Shown here in pieces: positions 1-7,864 of a stretch of 61,877 nt of DNA. The translations under genes and the position numbers were made by a program. This DNA comes from Actinomycetota bacterium (GTDB lineage Bacteria; Actinomycetota; Actinomycetes; Nanopelagicales; Nanopelagicaceae), in NCBI GenBank assembly GCA_016870835.1, contig VGAG01000003.1, forward strand, positions 1 to 61,877, in the 5' to 3' direction. Under the pieces are notes generated by a model. That model ran no database searches, was not told where the DNA came from, and was given only the letters and a program-made list of their open reading frames with translations. The stretch's first letter is position 1. Each line of letters opens with the position of its first letter.

Positions 1-125
1 TCTTTGGTCGAATCTATGGATTCACCAATGGCGGCTATCGTCTCAATCTTGCGACTGGATTTACTTCAAGTCAGATTGCTGCGCTACGAAAGAGCTTTCC
101 TAAGATTGACCTGAAGGCGCAATAG
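1..125 (+). CDS. 3' end of an unidentified protein-coding gene (5' truncated by window)
   Basis: An open frame runs from base 3 to a TAG at 123-125 and encodes about 40 residues ending SFPKIDLKAQ. It is open right to the window edge, lies on the same strand as the cytidine deaminase gene and ends 9 bp before it, so it is probably the tail of the preceding gene. The visible residues (a Gly/Tyr-rich stretch followed by a short amphipathic end) do not identify a family to me. The TAG stop is also the first part of the putative TAGACT -10 box of the next gene. Confidence 0.6.
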   Translation, partial: FGRIYGFTNGGYRLNLATGFTSSQIAALRKSFPKIDLKAQ

Positions 126-128
126 ACT
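123..128 (+). promoter_or_regulatory. putative -10 box of cdd (leaderless start)
   Basis: TAGACT matches TANNNT and is separated from the ATG at 135 by exactly 6 nt. There is no Shine-Dalgarno sequence between them. This geometry puts the transcription start at or next to the A of the ATG. The same layout recurs at eleven other genes of the window. Confidence 0.55.
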
Positions 129-134
129 AAATAC

Positions 135-521
135 ATGGCTAATATCGATTGGGATCAATTAAGAACTGAAGCAATTGGCGCAATGAAACGCGCATATGCG
201 CCTTACTCTAAATTTCCCGTAGGGGTTGCAGCAAAGACTGATGACGGTCGGATAGTTTCGGGCTGCAATGTTGAGAATGCGAGCTACGGGCTAGGGCTTT
301 GTGCCGAATGTGGACTCATCTCAAACTTAGTTCTCGGTGGCAGGTCCATCATTAAGGCGATCTATTGTGTTGATATAAATGGAAATGCGCTCTCACCATG
401 TGGCCGTTGTCGCCAACTACTTTGGGAGCACAGCACACCTGATACCCAATTCATGACTCCAGATGGACCAGCTCCACTTTCGACTTTGCTACCTTGGGCA
501 TTCGGGCCTGAAAATCTTTAG
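135..521 (+). CDS. cdd: Cytidine deaminase
   Basis: Deaminates cytidine and deoxycytidine to uridine and deoxyuridine in pyrimidine salvage. The 128-aa length fits the small tetrameric Cdd class. Visible motifs are PYSKFPVG at about 23-30, the zinc/catalytic CAE at 56-58 inside NVENASYGLGLCAE, and PCGRCRQ at 88-94, where Cys89 and Cys92 complete the zinc site and Glu58 is the proton shuttle. It is followed after 3 bp by adenosine deaminase on the same strand, so the two are co-transcribed; the product uridine is the substrate of the nucleoside hydrolases and uridine phosphorylases nearby. The start is the ATG placed 6 nt after a TANNNT box. Confidence 0.95.
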   Translation: MANIDWDQLRTEAIGAMKRAYAPYSKFPVGVAAKTDDGRIVSGCNVENASYGLGLCAECGLISNLVLGGRSIIKAIYCVDINGNALSPCGRCRQLLWEHSTPDTQFMTPDGPAPLSTLLPWAFGPENL

Positions 522-524
522 CAA

Positions 525-1529
525 GTGCTTATTGCAGAATTAAAGCAACTTCCAAAGACGCTCCTGCATGATCATTTAGATGGGGGATTACGCCCCGCGA
601 CACTGATTGATATCGCCACCGAGATTGATTTAGAACTTCCATCCTATGACCCAACTGAGTTACAAACTCAGATCTTTTCAGCCTGTAACGAAGGTGATCT
701 AGAGAAGTACTTAAAGAACTTTGATTACACAATTGCTGCAATGCAGAGTCGCGATCACATAATTCGAATTGCTCGCGAATGCGTTGAAGATCTAGCAGCA
801 GATGGCGTTACTTACGCAGAGGTAAGGGGAGCGCCAGAGCTCTTCACTAGGGGTGGCTTGAGTATTGGTGGCGTTATTGAAGCAACCCTTAAAGGATATG
901 AAGAGGGTATGCAAAACGTTCGAGATTCCGGAAAGGAAATTGAAGTAAGAGCGATTCTCTGTGCCATGCGCCATGAAGAGCGCAGCTTAGAAGTTGCACA
1001 TGAAGCCTTGAAGTATCGAGAAGAAGGAGTCGTGGGGTTCGATATTGCCGGCCCAGAACGTGGCTTTCCTGCCTCTAAACATCGCGCCGCATTTGAACTA
1101 CTAATTGAGAACAATTTTCCTTTCACAATTCATGCCGGAGAGGCTGGGCCTTTTGAATACATCGAAGAAGCGCTCTTAAAATTCAAGACAAAGAGAATTG
1201 GACATGGTTTTAGATTATTGGATGAGTTAATCATTAGTGAGGATGAAGTAACACTCACTGATAAAGCAAAACTAATATTGGATAGCCAAGTTCACATTGA
1301 AATGGCACCAACTTCGAATCTGCAAACTGGTTTAGCAGATAGCTATGAAAGTCATCCAGCTGCTTTATTCCATAAGTTGGGATTTAATGTTGCTTTGAAT
1401 ACTGATAACCGTTTGATGAGTTCAACTACACTCTCAGAGGAATATCAAGCAATGACCACCGCGCATAGCTGGAATATTGATGTAGTTAAAGCCATGAACA
1501 AAAAAGCTCTCGAAGCAGCATTTTGCTGA
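525..1529 (+). CDS. add: Adenosine deaminase
   Basis: Hydrolytic deaminase converting adenosine and deoxyadenosine to inosine and deoxyinosine. It is a 334-aa TIM-barrel metallohydrolase. Zinc-ligand and catalytic motifs are visible: HDHLDGGLRP (His15, His17), HAGEA (His203, Glu206), RIGHG (His227) and LNTDNRLMSST with Asp294, the form I associate with actinobacterial Add. The start is GTG at 525, 3 bp after the cdd stop, and the C-terminal residue is a cysteine. Inosine would next be split by the nucleoside hydrolase at 2747. Genuine adenosine rather than adenine specificity is inferred from context. Confidence 0.93.
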   Translation: MLIAELKQLPKTLLHDHLDGGLRPATLIDIATEIDLELPSYDPTELQTQIFSACNEGDLEKYLKNFDYTIAAMQSRDHIIRIARECVEDLAADGVTYAEVRGAPELFTRGGLSIGGVIEATLKGYEEGMQNVRDSGKEIEVRAILCAMRHEERSLEVAHEALKYREEGVVGFDIAGPERGFPASKHRAAFELLIENNFPFTIHAGEAGPFEYIEEALLKFKTKRIGHGFRLLDELIISEDEVTLTDKAKLILDSQVHIEMAPTSNLQTGLADSYESHPAALFHKLGFNVALNTDNRLMSSTTLSEEYQAMTTAHSWNIDVVKAMNKKALEAAFC

Positions 1530-1561
1530 GACAGTTTTCGTACGAGATAGGATGTAACGCC

Positions 1562-2737
1562 ATGATTGATTTTCGCGATCCGGACGTTATTAGAGATCCA
1601 TATCCGCATCTAAAAGAGCTACGAGATTTCGATAAACCATTCTGGCATCCTGATTTAGAAGTATTCCTTGCTGCTACTCACCGCGATGCCAATGAAGTCC
1701 TGCGTAATAAGAGCTTGGGAAGAATTTATATAGACCGCGCTCCAGAATCAGAGTGGGGTGTATTCAACTGGCTACATTCCGATTCAATCTTGGATAGTGA
1801 GCCGCCAAAACATACGCGCCTGCGCGGGCTTGTTCTAAAGGCATTTAACCGGGGCCGCATGGAAGGGATGCGCTCTCAAATTGAAGCGATTGCATCTGAA
1901 CTTCTAGATGAAATTGAGAACAAGGGTGGCGAATTTGATCTAATCGCTGATTATGCCGAGCCACTTCCTGTAAAAGTTATTGCTCTTTTACTTGGCTTCC
2001 CACCTGAGGATGAATACCTACTTCGTCCTTGGTCACAGGCAATTGTGAAGATGTACGAAGTAAACCCACCGCGCGAACACCAACTCGCTGCCCAGAAGGC
2101 CGCAAATGAGTTTGCCGAGTATGTACACACACTAATGCTCGAACGGAAGCGCGAACCAAAACCAGATTTGATTACTGATTTATCGCAAGTCCATGAGGCG
2201 GGCGAACAGCTATCAACGCACGAACTGATTGCAACATGCATTCTCTTACTAAATGCGGGTCATGAAGCAAGTGTTAATGGCTTTGGTAATGGAATGGTGG
2301 CACTACTTAGAAACGAGGCGGAACGCGCTAGATTGTTTAACGATCCAGATAAGTTCTCTCCGACTGCGGTGGAGGAGTTCCTAAGGTTTGATTCGCCACT
2401 TCAATACTTTGAGCGCACTGCTATAAATGAATGCGAGATAAGTGGAGTTACCGTAAAGCAGGGTCAGAAAATCGTTAGCTTGTTGGGATCTGCCAATCGC
2501 GATGAGAGCGTCTTTGAAAGGGCGGATCAATTTGATGTATCGCGCCAACCAAATCCCCATATTGGATTTGGTGCAGGTATTCATTTCTGCGTTGGTGCAC
2601 CACTAGCAAGGCTTGAGATGTCTATCTCACTTCCATTACTTATAAAACGCTTCCCTAATTTGAATCTTGCTCGGGAGCCGCAGCGACGCCCAGCGTTCTC
2701 ACTTCGTGGCTATACAAAGGTAATGGCTAACTTTTAA
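1562..2737 (+). CDS. Cytochrome P450 (class I bacterial type)
   Basis: Haem monooxygenase of 391 aa. It shows the bacterial P450 N-terminus (MIDFRDPDVIRDPYPHLKEL), the I-helix oxygen-activation motif AGHEAS where AGxxT is usual, the K-helix ExxR as EEFLR, and the haem loop FGAGIHFCVG with Cys343 as thiolate ligand. An in-frame TTG at 1523 lies inside the add gene; the ATG at 1562 gives the standard P450 N-terminus and has a TAGGAT sequence 8 nt upstream, so it is preferred. The substrate cannot be read from sequence. It sits between adenosine deaminase and a nucleoside hydrolase, which is unusual company. Electron donors are not adjacent; a 7Fe-type ferredoxin gene occurs at 40029. Confidence 0.92.
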   Translation: MIDFRDPDVIRDPYPHLKELRDFDKPFWHPDLEVFLAATHRDANEVLRNKSLGRIYIDRAPESEWGVFNWLHSDSILDSEPPKHTRLRGLVLKAFNRGRMEGMRSQIEAIASELLDEIENKGGEFDLIADYAEPLPVKVIALLLGFPPEDEYLLRPWSQAIVKMYEVNPPREHQLAAQKAANEFAEYVHTLMLERKREPKPDLITDLSQVHEAGEQLSTHELIATCILLLNAGHEASVNGFGNGMVALLRNEAERARLFNDPDKFSPTAVEEFLRFDSPLQYFERTAINECEISGVTVKQGQKIVSLLGSANRDESVFERADQFDVSRQPNPHIGFGAGIHFCVGAPLARLEMSISLPLLIKRFPNLNLAREPQRRPAFSLRGYTKVMANF

Positions 2738-2746
2738 GGTGCTCCT

Positions 2747-3688
2747 ATGAAACCCATTCCTTTAATACTTGATTGCGATCCAGGTCATGATGATGCGCTA
2801 GCAATTATCTTGGCTGCTCACAATCCGGCCTTACGCTTAATCGGCATTACAACAGTCTCTGGGAATGGTGGAATCAAGAAGGTCACGCTAAATGCGAGGA
2901 GAGTTGCAACTCTTGCCAATTTGAATCTGCCGATTGCAGAAGGTTCAGGAAAATCAATTCTCGGTGCTGTAGAAGAGGCGACTGATATTCATGGTGAGTC
3001 CGCCCTTGATGGTGCCGAGCTCCCAGAAGCAAAGATTGAACTCTCAGAACTTCATGCTGTTGATTTGATAGCAAAGCTTCTAAAGGAATCAACCGAGAAG
3101 GTAACAATTGTTGCTACAGGTCCACTTACAAACGTTGCGCTCTTCTTGAAGATGTATCCGCAGTTAAAAGAAAATGTACGAGAGATTGTCTTTATGGGTG
3201 GAAGCGCTACAAGAGGAAACCGGACTCCTTACGCTGAATTTAATATCTGGATGGATCCAGAAGCTGCCGATGTCGTCTTGCGTAGCGGCCTGCCGTTAAC
3301 GATGTGCGGGCTAGATGTAACCCATCAAGCGCTAGTGACACCTGAAATCTTCGCCCGACTTGAGAAGATGGGCACTCAAGTAAGCAGGACAATCATCGGC
3401 TTACTTAAGTTCTTCGCCAAAACTTATGATGAAGTCTTCGAGATACCTGATCCACCGCTTCATGATCCAGTCGCTGTTGCGCTCTTAATAGATCGCAGCG
3501 TCGTTAGAACTAAGAAAGTAAATGTTCAAGTCGAGTTGATTGGCTCATTAACTAGAGGTGCAACCGTGGTGGACCTTCACAATCGATTAGGAGAGCAAGC
3601 AAACTGTGAGGTAGCGCTAGAGCTTGATTTTGAGCTCTTCTGGAAGATGATGCTCGAAGCGATTGAGAAATCAGCAGCTACAAAGTAA
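2747..3688 (+). CDS. Nucleoside hydrolase, inosine/uridine-preferring family (copy 1)
   Basis: Cleaves ribonucleosides to free base and ribose using a calcium-bound water. The 313-aa length is typical for the family. The N-terminal signature DCDPGHDDALA (9-19) supplies the metal-binding aspartates and LHDPVAVALL supplies His239-Asp240, the usual catalytic His and last calcium ligand. It is the last gene of the cdd-add-P450 operon (9-bp spacing, AAGG upstream of the ATG). Its last 11 bases overlap the end of the convergent uridine phosphorylase gene. Base preference (purine or pyrimidine) cannot be assigned by eye. Confidence 0.93.
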   Translation: MKPIPLILDCDPGHDDALAIILAAHNPALRLIGITTVSGNGGIKKVTLNARRVATLANLNLPIAEGSGKSILGAVEEATDIHGESALDGAELPEAKIELSELHAVDLIAKLLKESTEKVTIVATGPLTNVALFLKMYPQLKENVREIVFMGGSATRGNRTPYAEFNIWMDPEAADVVLRSGLPLTMCGLDVTHQALVTPEIFARLEKMGTQVSRTIIGLLKFFAKTYDEVFEIPDPPLHDPVAVALLIDRSVVRTKKVNVQVELIGSLTRGATVVDLHNRLGEQANCEVALELDFELFWKMMLEAIEKSAATK

Positions 3689-4436
3689 CTGGGCGACCTT
3701 TCGCGCGATCAGCAGCAATTACCTCACGTAGCGCTCCAACAGCAGTCTCTAGCAAGATATCTAAAGGTGGCATTGGCTCTTTGCCATGCACCATCATCAC
3801 GCCACCTGATCGAACTCTAAGCATCGATGAGATCACAAAGAGCGCCGACGCCTCCATCTCAGAACAGAGCGCACCGCCGAGTTGCCAAGCGCGCCATCTC
3901 TCTAGCAAATCTTTAGCAACACCCATCCGCTCTGGTTCATGCTGACCATAGAAAGAGTCTTTAGATTGAGTGATACCAGTTCGAAATTTAGCTCCACTCT
4001 TTAGCGCAGCGGCATGCAGTGCCAGTACGACATCAATATCAGCTATAGCCGGAAATTCAATCGGCATGTATTGGCGCGATGTTCCCTCATCGCGAATTGC
4101 AGCAGTAATAATTGCAAGTTCACCAGATTTAATGTCTTCTTGAATATGTCCGGAAGTTCCAACCCTTATAAAAGTATCGGCGCCGCAACGAACGAGTTCT
4201 TCTAAGGCAATCGCAGCTGAGGGGCATCCAATTCCGGTTGATGTTACAGAGACAGGTACGCCATCTAGGGTTCCGGTATAAGTTACATATTCTCTATTTG
4301 TCGCAACATGTTTTGGATTATCAAATAAGCGCGAGATCGGCTCACATCGTCCGGGGTCTCCAGGTAGCAAGACATACTTTCCAACATCGCCCCGCTTTAA
4401 TTGAATGTGGTACTGCTTGCCCGCTGTCTCCATCAT
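3678..4436 (-). CDS. udp: Uridine phosphorylase family protein (copy A)
   Basis: Phosphorolysis of (deoxy)uridine to uracil and (deoxy)ribose 1-phosphate. It is a 252-aa PNP/UDP-superfamily protein with the N-terminal VLLPGDPGR phosphate-binding loop, TSTGIGCPSAAIALEEL, RVGTSG and the nucleoside-binding CSEMEASAL (Glu-Met-Glu). It follows copy B with a 4-bp ATGA overlap, indicating translational coupling. Copies A and B are close paralogues, including a 37-bp stretch of identical DNA (4156-4192 and 4899-4935). Deoxyribose 1-phosphate from this reaction would reach deoC through the phosphosugar mutase at 18231. Substrate may have diverged from uridine. Confidence 0.88.
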   Translation of the reverse strand: MMETAGKQYHIQLKRGDVGKYVLLPGDPGRCEPISRLFDNPKHVATNREYVTYTGTLDGVPVSVTSTGIGCPSAAIALEELVRCGADTFIRVGTSGHIQEDIKSGELAIITAAIRDEGTSRQYMPIEFPAIADIDVVLALHAAALKSGAKFRTGITQSKDSFYGQHEPERMGVAKDLLERWRAWQLGGALCSEMEASALFVISSMLRVRSGGVMMVHGKEPMPPLDILLETAVGALREVIAADRAKGRPVTL

Positions 4437-4935
4437 CGCTCCTTAGCCTTATCTAGCTTTATCAATTCTCTAACTGATTCCACTGCGGCCTTAATTAGGT
4501 TATCAAGTGGACCAAATTCACCTTCACCATACATGGCCATCATCCCACCAGCTCTTGCCCCTAAGAGCGAGGAGACTATGCAGATAGTTGAAAGCTCCAT
4601 CTCTGAGCAGATAGCGCCACCCTCGCGCCAGGCCCTCCAAAATTCAAGGAGCTCATCGGAGTTAGCAGATCTCTCTGGCTCCACTTCGCCATAGAAGGAG
4701 TCTTTTGAATGTGAGATACCCACTTTATGCGGCAAGCTCAGTCTCTCTACAGCTTTTCGCATACTCTGCACAACATCAATACTGCATACAGCCGGAAACT
4801 CAATTGGTATGTAATGAAGCGATGTACCTTCATGGCGAATCGCCCCAGTCGCAATTGCAATTTCATTTGATTTTGTACCGGGCTGAATTCCACCCGATGT
4901 TCCAACCCTTATAAAAGTATCGGCGCCGCAACGAA
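4156..4935. repeat. Direct-repeat footprint of the tandem udp duplication
   Basis: Bases 4156-4192 and 4899-4935 are identical over 37 bp (from GTTCCAACCC through CGCCGCAACGAA). Sequence on both sides is similar but diverged. The repeat encodes the FIRVGTS segment in both uridine phosphorylase paralogues. It marks a tandem gene duplication or recent gene conversion between the two copies. Confidence 0.8.
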
Positions 4936-5167
4936 ATAACTCTTCCACTGCGATTGCACTTGAGGGACAACCAATTCCAGTTGAAGTTACAGAAACCGGA
5001 ACGCCATCTAAAGTCCCGGTATAAGTTACGTATTCTCTATTTGTTGCTACATGTCTCGCATCATCCAAGTGAGCAGCAATGATGGGGACACGCCCGGGAT
5101 CACCTGGCATAAGGACATACCTTCCAACATCACCTTCTTGGGTATGAGTGTGATGCTGCTTTGTCAT
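4433..5167 (-). CDS. udp: Uridine phosphorylase family protein (copy B)
   Basis: A 244-aa paralogue of the downstream gene with the same PNP/UDP motifs: VLMPGDPGR, TSTGIGCPSSAIAVEEL, RVGTSGG and CSEMELST. Differences cluster in the region before the EME motif and at the C-terminus (MMAMYGEGEFGP in place of MMVHGKEPMPP), where substrate-binding and oligomer contacts usually lie, so the two copies may take different nucleosides. It overlaps the upstream nucleoside hydrolase by 4 bp (ATGA) and the downstream copy by 4 bp, so it is the middle of a tightly coupled MFS - hydrolase - udp - udp operon. Confidence 0.87.
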   Translation of the reverse strand: MTKQHHTHTQEGDVGRYVLMPGDPGRVPIIAAHLDDARHVATNREYVTYTGTLDGVPVSVTSTGIGCPSSAIAVEELFRCGADTFIRVGTSGGIQPGTKSNEIAIATGAIRHEGTSLHYIPIEFPAVCSIDVVQSMRKAVERLSLPHKVGISHSKDSFYGEVEPERSANSDELLEFWRAWREGGAICSEMELSTICIVSSLLGARAGGMMAMYGEGEFGPLDNLIKAAVESVRELIKLDKAKER

Positions 5168-6099
5168 TGAAATCTATTCATTCGCTCGACAAACAATTCC
5201 ATAAACCGCTCCACATCAACCTGCATGGCGACATGAGCATTAACTTTCTGATTCAAGGCGCCATAGTAATCAGCAATGGTTTTTGCCTTTGAGGTAGGTC
5301 CCATTAAATCAACTCTGACAAAGTAATCCTCAAGTTTGACTAGGGTTGAATCGAGCAACAACGCTGCTGCGAGTGGATCATTTATCGCGCAACCTTCAAT
5401 TGATTGGTGCTTAACATGGAATTCCATGTAAAAGCGGGTTGAGTCAGCTATAAAATTCTTTATTTCTGGACGAGCTGCATTTATTTGTTCTAAGTGTTTC
5501 TTTGTGAATATACATTTGTAAGTAACATCTAATGGAACTAAGGTGAAGTCAATGCCAGAGCGAAGCACGATATCAAAGGCTTCTGGGTCACAGAAAACGT
5601 TATATTCTGCCTGCGGAGTTGCATTTCCAGGATAGTGAATAGCTCCACCCATTGAAATTATCGAACGTACTTTCTTTCCAATCTCGGGCCGCTTCAAAAG
5701 AGCGAGAGCCACATTCGTCATAGGGCCAACGGCCAAGATCGTAACTTCATCTGGGTGCTTCTCAACCATTTCAATAATGAAGTCATGAGCCGGTTTCTCA
5801 TTCGCTTTCTTGGAAGCAGTTGGTAACTTTGCATAACCAAGTCCACCGTCACCATGAGTCTCCTCGGCGACGGAGAGTTCTTTAACGAGCGGTTCAGTTG
5901 CCCCCCTCACAACGTCAATTCCTTCTATGCCGGCTAGCTCAACCAGGCTTAACGCATTCCTTAGACATTTCTCTTGTGAAGTGTTTCCATGCGTGACTGT
6001 TATTCCAAGTAACTCTATCTCAGGAGATTTAGCGAGTAATAAGAGTGCAAGGGCATCATCAATACCCGGATCGGTATCGAAGATAATCTTTTGAGGCAT
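5164..6099 (-). CDS. Nucleoside hydrolase family protein (copy 2)
   Basis: A 311-aa nucleoside N-ribohydrolase with the calcium-site signature DTDPGIDDALA at the N-terminus and VGPMTNVALAL in the middle. At the position of the usual catalytic His-Asp pair it has Asn240-Asp241 (CAINDPLAAALL), so the proton donor used for purine leaving groups is absent; this may shift it toward pyrimidine or modified nucleosides. It is 12 bp downstream of the MFS gene and overlaps the next gene by 4 bp, so uptake, hydrolysis and phosphorolysis are encoded together. It is clearly diverged from copy 1 at 2747. Confidence 0.9.
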   Translation of the reverse strand: MPQKIIFDTDPGIDDALALLLLAKSPEIELLGITVTHGNTSQEKCLRNALSLVELAGIEGIDVVRGATEPLVKELSVAEETHGDGGLGYAKLPTASKKANEKPAHDFIIEMVEKHPDEVTILAVGPMTNVALALLKRPEIGKKVRSIISMGGAIHYPGNATPQAEYNVFCDPEAFDIVLRSGIDFTLVPLDVTYKCIFTKKHLEQINAARPEIKNFIADSTRFYMEFHVKHQSIEGCAINDPLAAALLLDSTLVKLEDYFVRVDLMGPTSKAKTIADYYGALNQKVNAHVAMQVDVERFMELFVERMNRFQ

Positions 6100-6111
6100 A
6101 GTCCTATTCTT

Positions 6112-7311
6112 TCACTTCTGGTCTGATTCTAAAATCGTTTCACCATTTGTTTTTGGTTTAATGATTAACGTTGAAAGTAAGGTTGCAAGAACCATAGCGC
6201 CAGTCATGAAGTAGAAACCGCTCCAGCCACCGTACTCATCGACAATTAGCCCACTAAGGCTACTTCCGAGAGTAATTCCAATTGAGAGCGCAGCTCCAAC
6301 GAGTGCGAATGCTTCAGTAAGCCGGCGAAGGGGCACTAGCTCCTTCATAAGCGCATTTGCAGCAATCAGCGCAGGAGCAATCGCCACGCCTGAAAGAATT
6401 AGAAGGTAAACGAGAGTATCGATATCTTGAAAAACGAGAATCGAACTCGTGGCAAGAGTCATAAAACCAAGTGCAATTGTGTAACGAAGCGCATTACTTG
6501 ATTTCCAATGAATAAATCCATAAGCAAGGCCAGCAACGATGCTTCCCAAGGGATAAAGGCCAACCCATAGTCCGCCCTCGGCAGCTCGGTCATACTGTTT
6601 GGCTACTGCAAGAATTACAACGAAGTTTGATCCAAATAAGAGTCCCATAGCCACCAACGAGGCGAGCAAGCCTTTGATTCTAGGGATCCTGAGGAGTCCA
6701 CCGTGTACCTCTTCAATCTGTTTATCGCCACCATGATCAAAGGAAGTTATTGCAAGGCCTACAGCTCCGATGACCATGAAGATGACGCCGGCGAAGAGCG
6801 GTGAATTGGAGCCGTATAGTGAAAACATAAAGCCAGCGAGCGCAGGCCCAATTACAAAGGCGGTTTCATCAAAGACTGACTCAAGTGAAAGCGCCGAATC
6901 CAGATCTTTCTTATCCGAGATAGTTCTGCTCCACCGCGCTCTTGTATAACTTCCAAATCCGGGCATAGTTGCACCGGCAAAAGCGGAGAAGATTAGAAGT
7001 AGCGGTACAGAGCGTTCGCTGAAATAGACAACAGCCAAAATTGATATCGCATTAATTAGCGCTATTGGTATCAGGACAATTCTTGTTCCATGACGATCTG
7101 CGAGTCTTCCGATTCTTGGTCCGGCAATAGCGCCAGCAAGGGTGTAAAAAGAAGAGGCAATTCCGGCAAGTAGAAAGGAATCGCGAACCGAAGAGACTAA
7201 GAAAACTAGTGCGACTGTGTTCATCGCTACCGGAATTCTGCCAATCATTCCGAATCCAAAGGTTGGTGCGGCGTGACTATGCCGGATTACCTCCCGATAG
7301 GACCCAAACAA
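6112..7311 (-). CDS. Major facilitator superfamily transporter
   Basis: An integral membrane carrier of 399 aa with about twelve hydrophobic segments and the MFS loop 2-3 signature in the form GPRIGRLADRHGTR near residues 65-78. The first segment (FGFGMIGRIPVAMNTVAL) begins near residue 18. The start is TTG at 7311, preceded by GAGGCG, a reasonable Shine-Dalgarno sequence. It is the first gene of the operon with a nucleoside hydrolase and two uridine phosphorylases, so a nucleoside or nucleobase substrate is inferred. Direction (uptake or efflux) is not visible, and the sequence is not of the NupG type. Confidence 0.85.
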   Translation of the reverse strand: MFGSYREVIRHSHAAPTFGFGMIGRIPVAMNTVALVFLVSSVRDSFLLAGIASSFYTLAGAIAGPRIGRLADRHGTRIVLIPIALINAISILAVVYFSERSVPLLLIFSAFAGATMPGFGSYTRARWSRTISDKKDLDSALSLESVFDETAFVIGPALAGFMFSLYGSNSPLFAGVIFMVIGAVGLAITSFDHGGDKQIEEVHGGLLRIPRIKGLLASLVAMGLLFGSNFVVILAVAKQYDRAAEGGLWVGLYPLGSIVAGLAYGFIHWKSSNALRYTIALGFMTLATSSILVFQDIDTLVYLLILSGVAIAPALIAANALMKELVPLRRLTEAFALVGAALSIGITLGSSLSGLIVDEYGGWSGFYFMTGAMVLATLLSTLIIKPKTNGETILESDQK

Positions 7312-7326
7312 TTCGCCTCGTTTCTA

Positions 7327-7345
7327 AAGCAATAATTAATTGCTT
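7327..7345. promoter_or_regulatory. Inverted repeat in divergent promoter region (possible operator)
   Basis: AAGCAAT and ATTGCTT are perfect 7-bp arms around a 5-nt AATTA centre. The element lies in the 88-bp region between the divergent MFS operon and the deoxyribosyltransferase gene. Its size and symmetry fit a dimeric repressor site; no regulator gene adjoins it. Confidence 0.35.
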
Positions 7346-7399
7346 AAACCTATCTTGCGGGGCATACTCTCGTCCAACATAGAGAAGGAGTTTCTCAAG

Positions 7400-7864
7400 A
7401 TGCGGATTTACTTTGCCGGACCACTCTTTACGCCATATGAGAGAAGTTACATCGATCAATGCGCATCAAAGTTGAGAGCTGAGGGATTTGAAGTATTCGT
7501 TCCGCATGAGATTGAACTTCCCAATCAAGTCACAGCAAAATTTATATTTGATGTAGATTCAAAAGAAGTTATGCGCGCAAATGCCGTACTGGCGTTATTA
7601 GACGGTCCGATGGTGGATGATGGAACCGCATCCGAAATTGGAATTTTCTGGGCGGCCATGCGCTCCGATTCCAGTAAAAAAGGAATCATCGGATTAGTTA
7701 CTGATACCCGGGTTATTCGCGATCGCAACATGATTGATGGAAAAGGTATTAATCTCTTTGTTCGTGGCTGTGTAGAAGATGTTGGTGAGGTTGTAGATAA
7801 CTTTGAGAAGGCGTTACCTATATTAAGGAAGTGGCGCTCGGAGCTACCCGCTTCTAATACATGA
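7400..7864 (+). CDS. Nucleoside 2-deoxyribosyltransferase family protein
   Basis: Exchanges the base on (2'-deoxy)ribonucleosides, or hydrolyses modified nucleosides in some relatives. The 154-aa length is typical. The N-terminus MRIYFAGPLFTPYER and DDGTASEIG (73-81), with Glu79 as the likely nucleophile, are diagnostic of the NDT family. The start is the ATG at 7400, with AAGGAG at 7385-7390 as a strong Shine-Dalgarno 9 nt before it; a longer in-frame ATG-less extension is therefore rejected. It is divergent from the MFS operon and convergent (11-bp overlap) with the queuosine-salvage gene. Confidence 0.88.
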   Translation: MRIYFAGPLFTPYERSYIDQCASKLRAEGFEVFVPHEIELPNQVTAKFIFDVDSKEVMRANAVLALLDGPMVDDGTASEIGIFWAAMRSDSSKKGIIGLVTDTRVIRDRNMIDGKGINLFVRGCVEDVGEVVDNFEKALPILRKWRSELPASNT

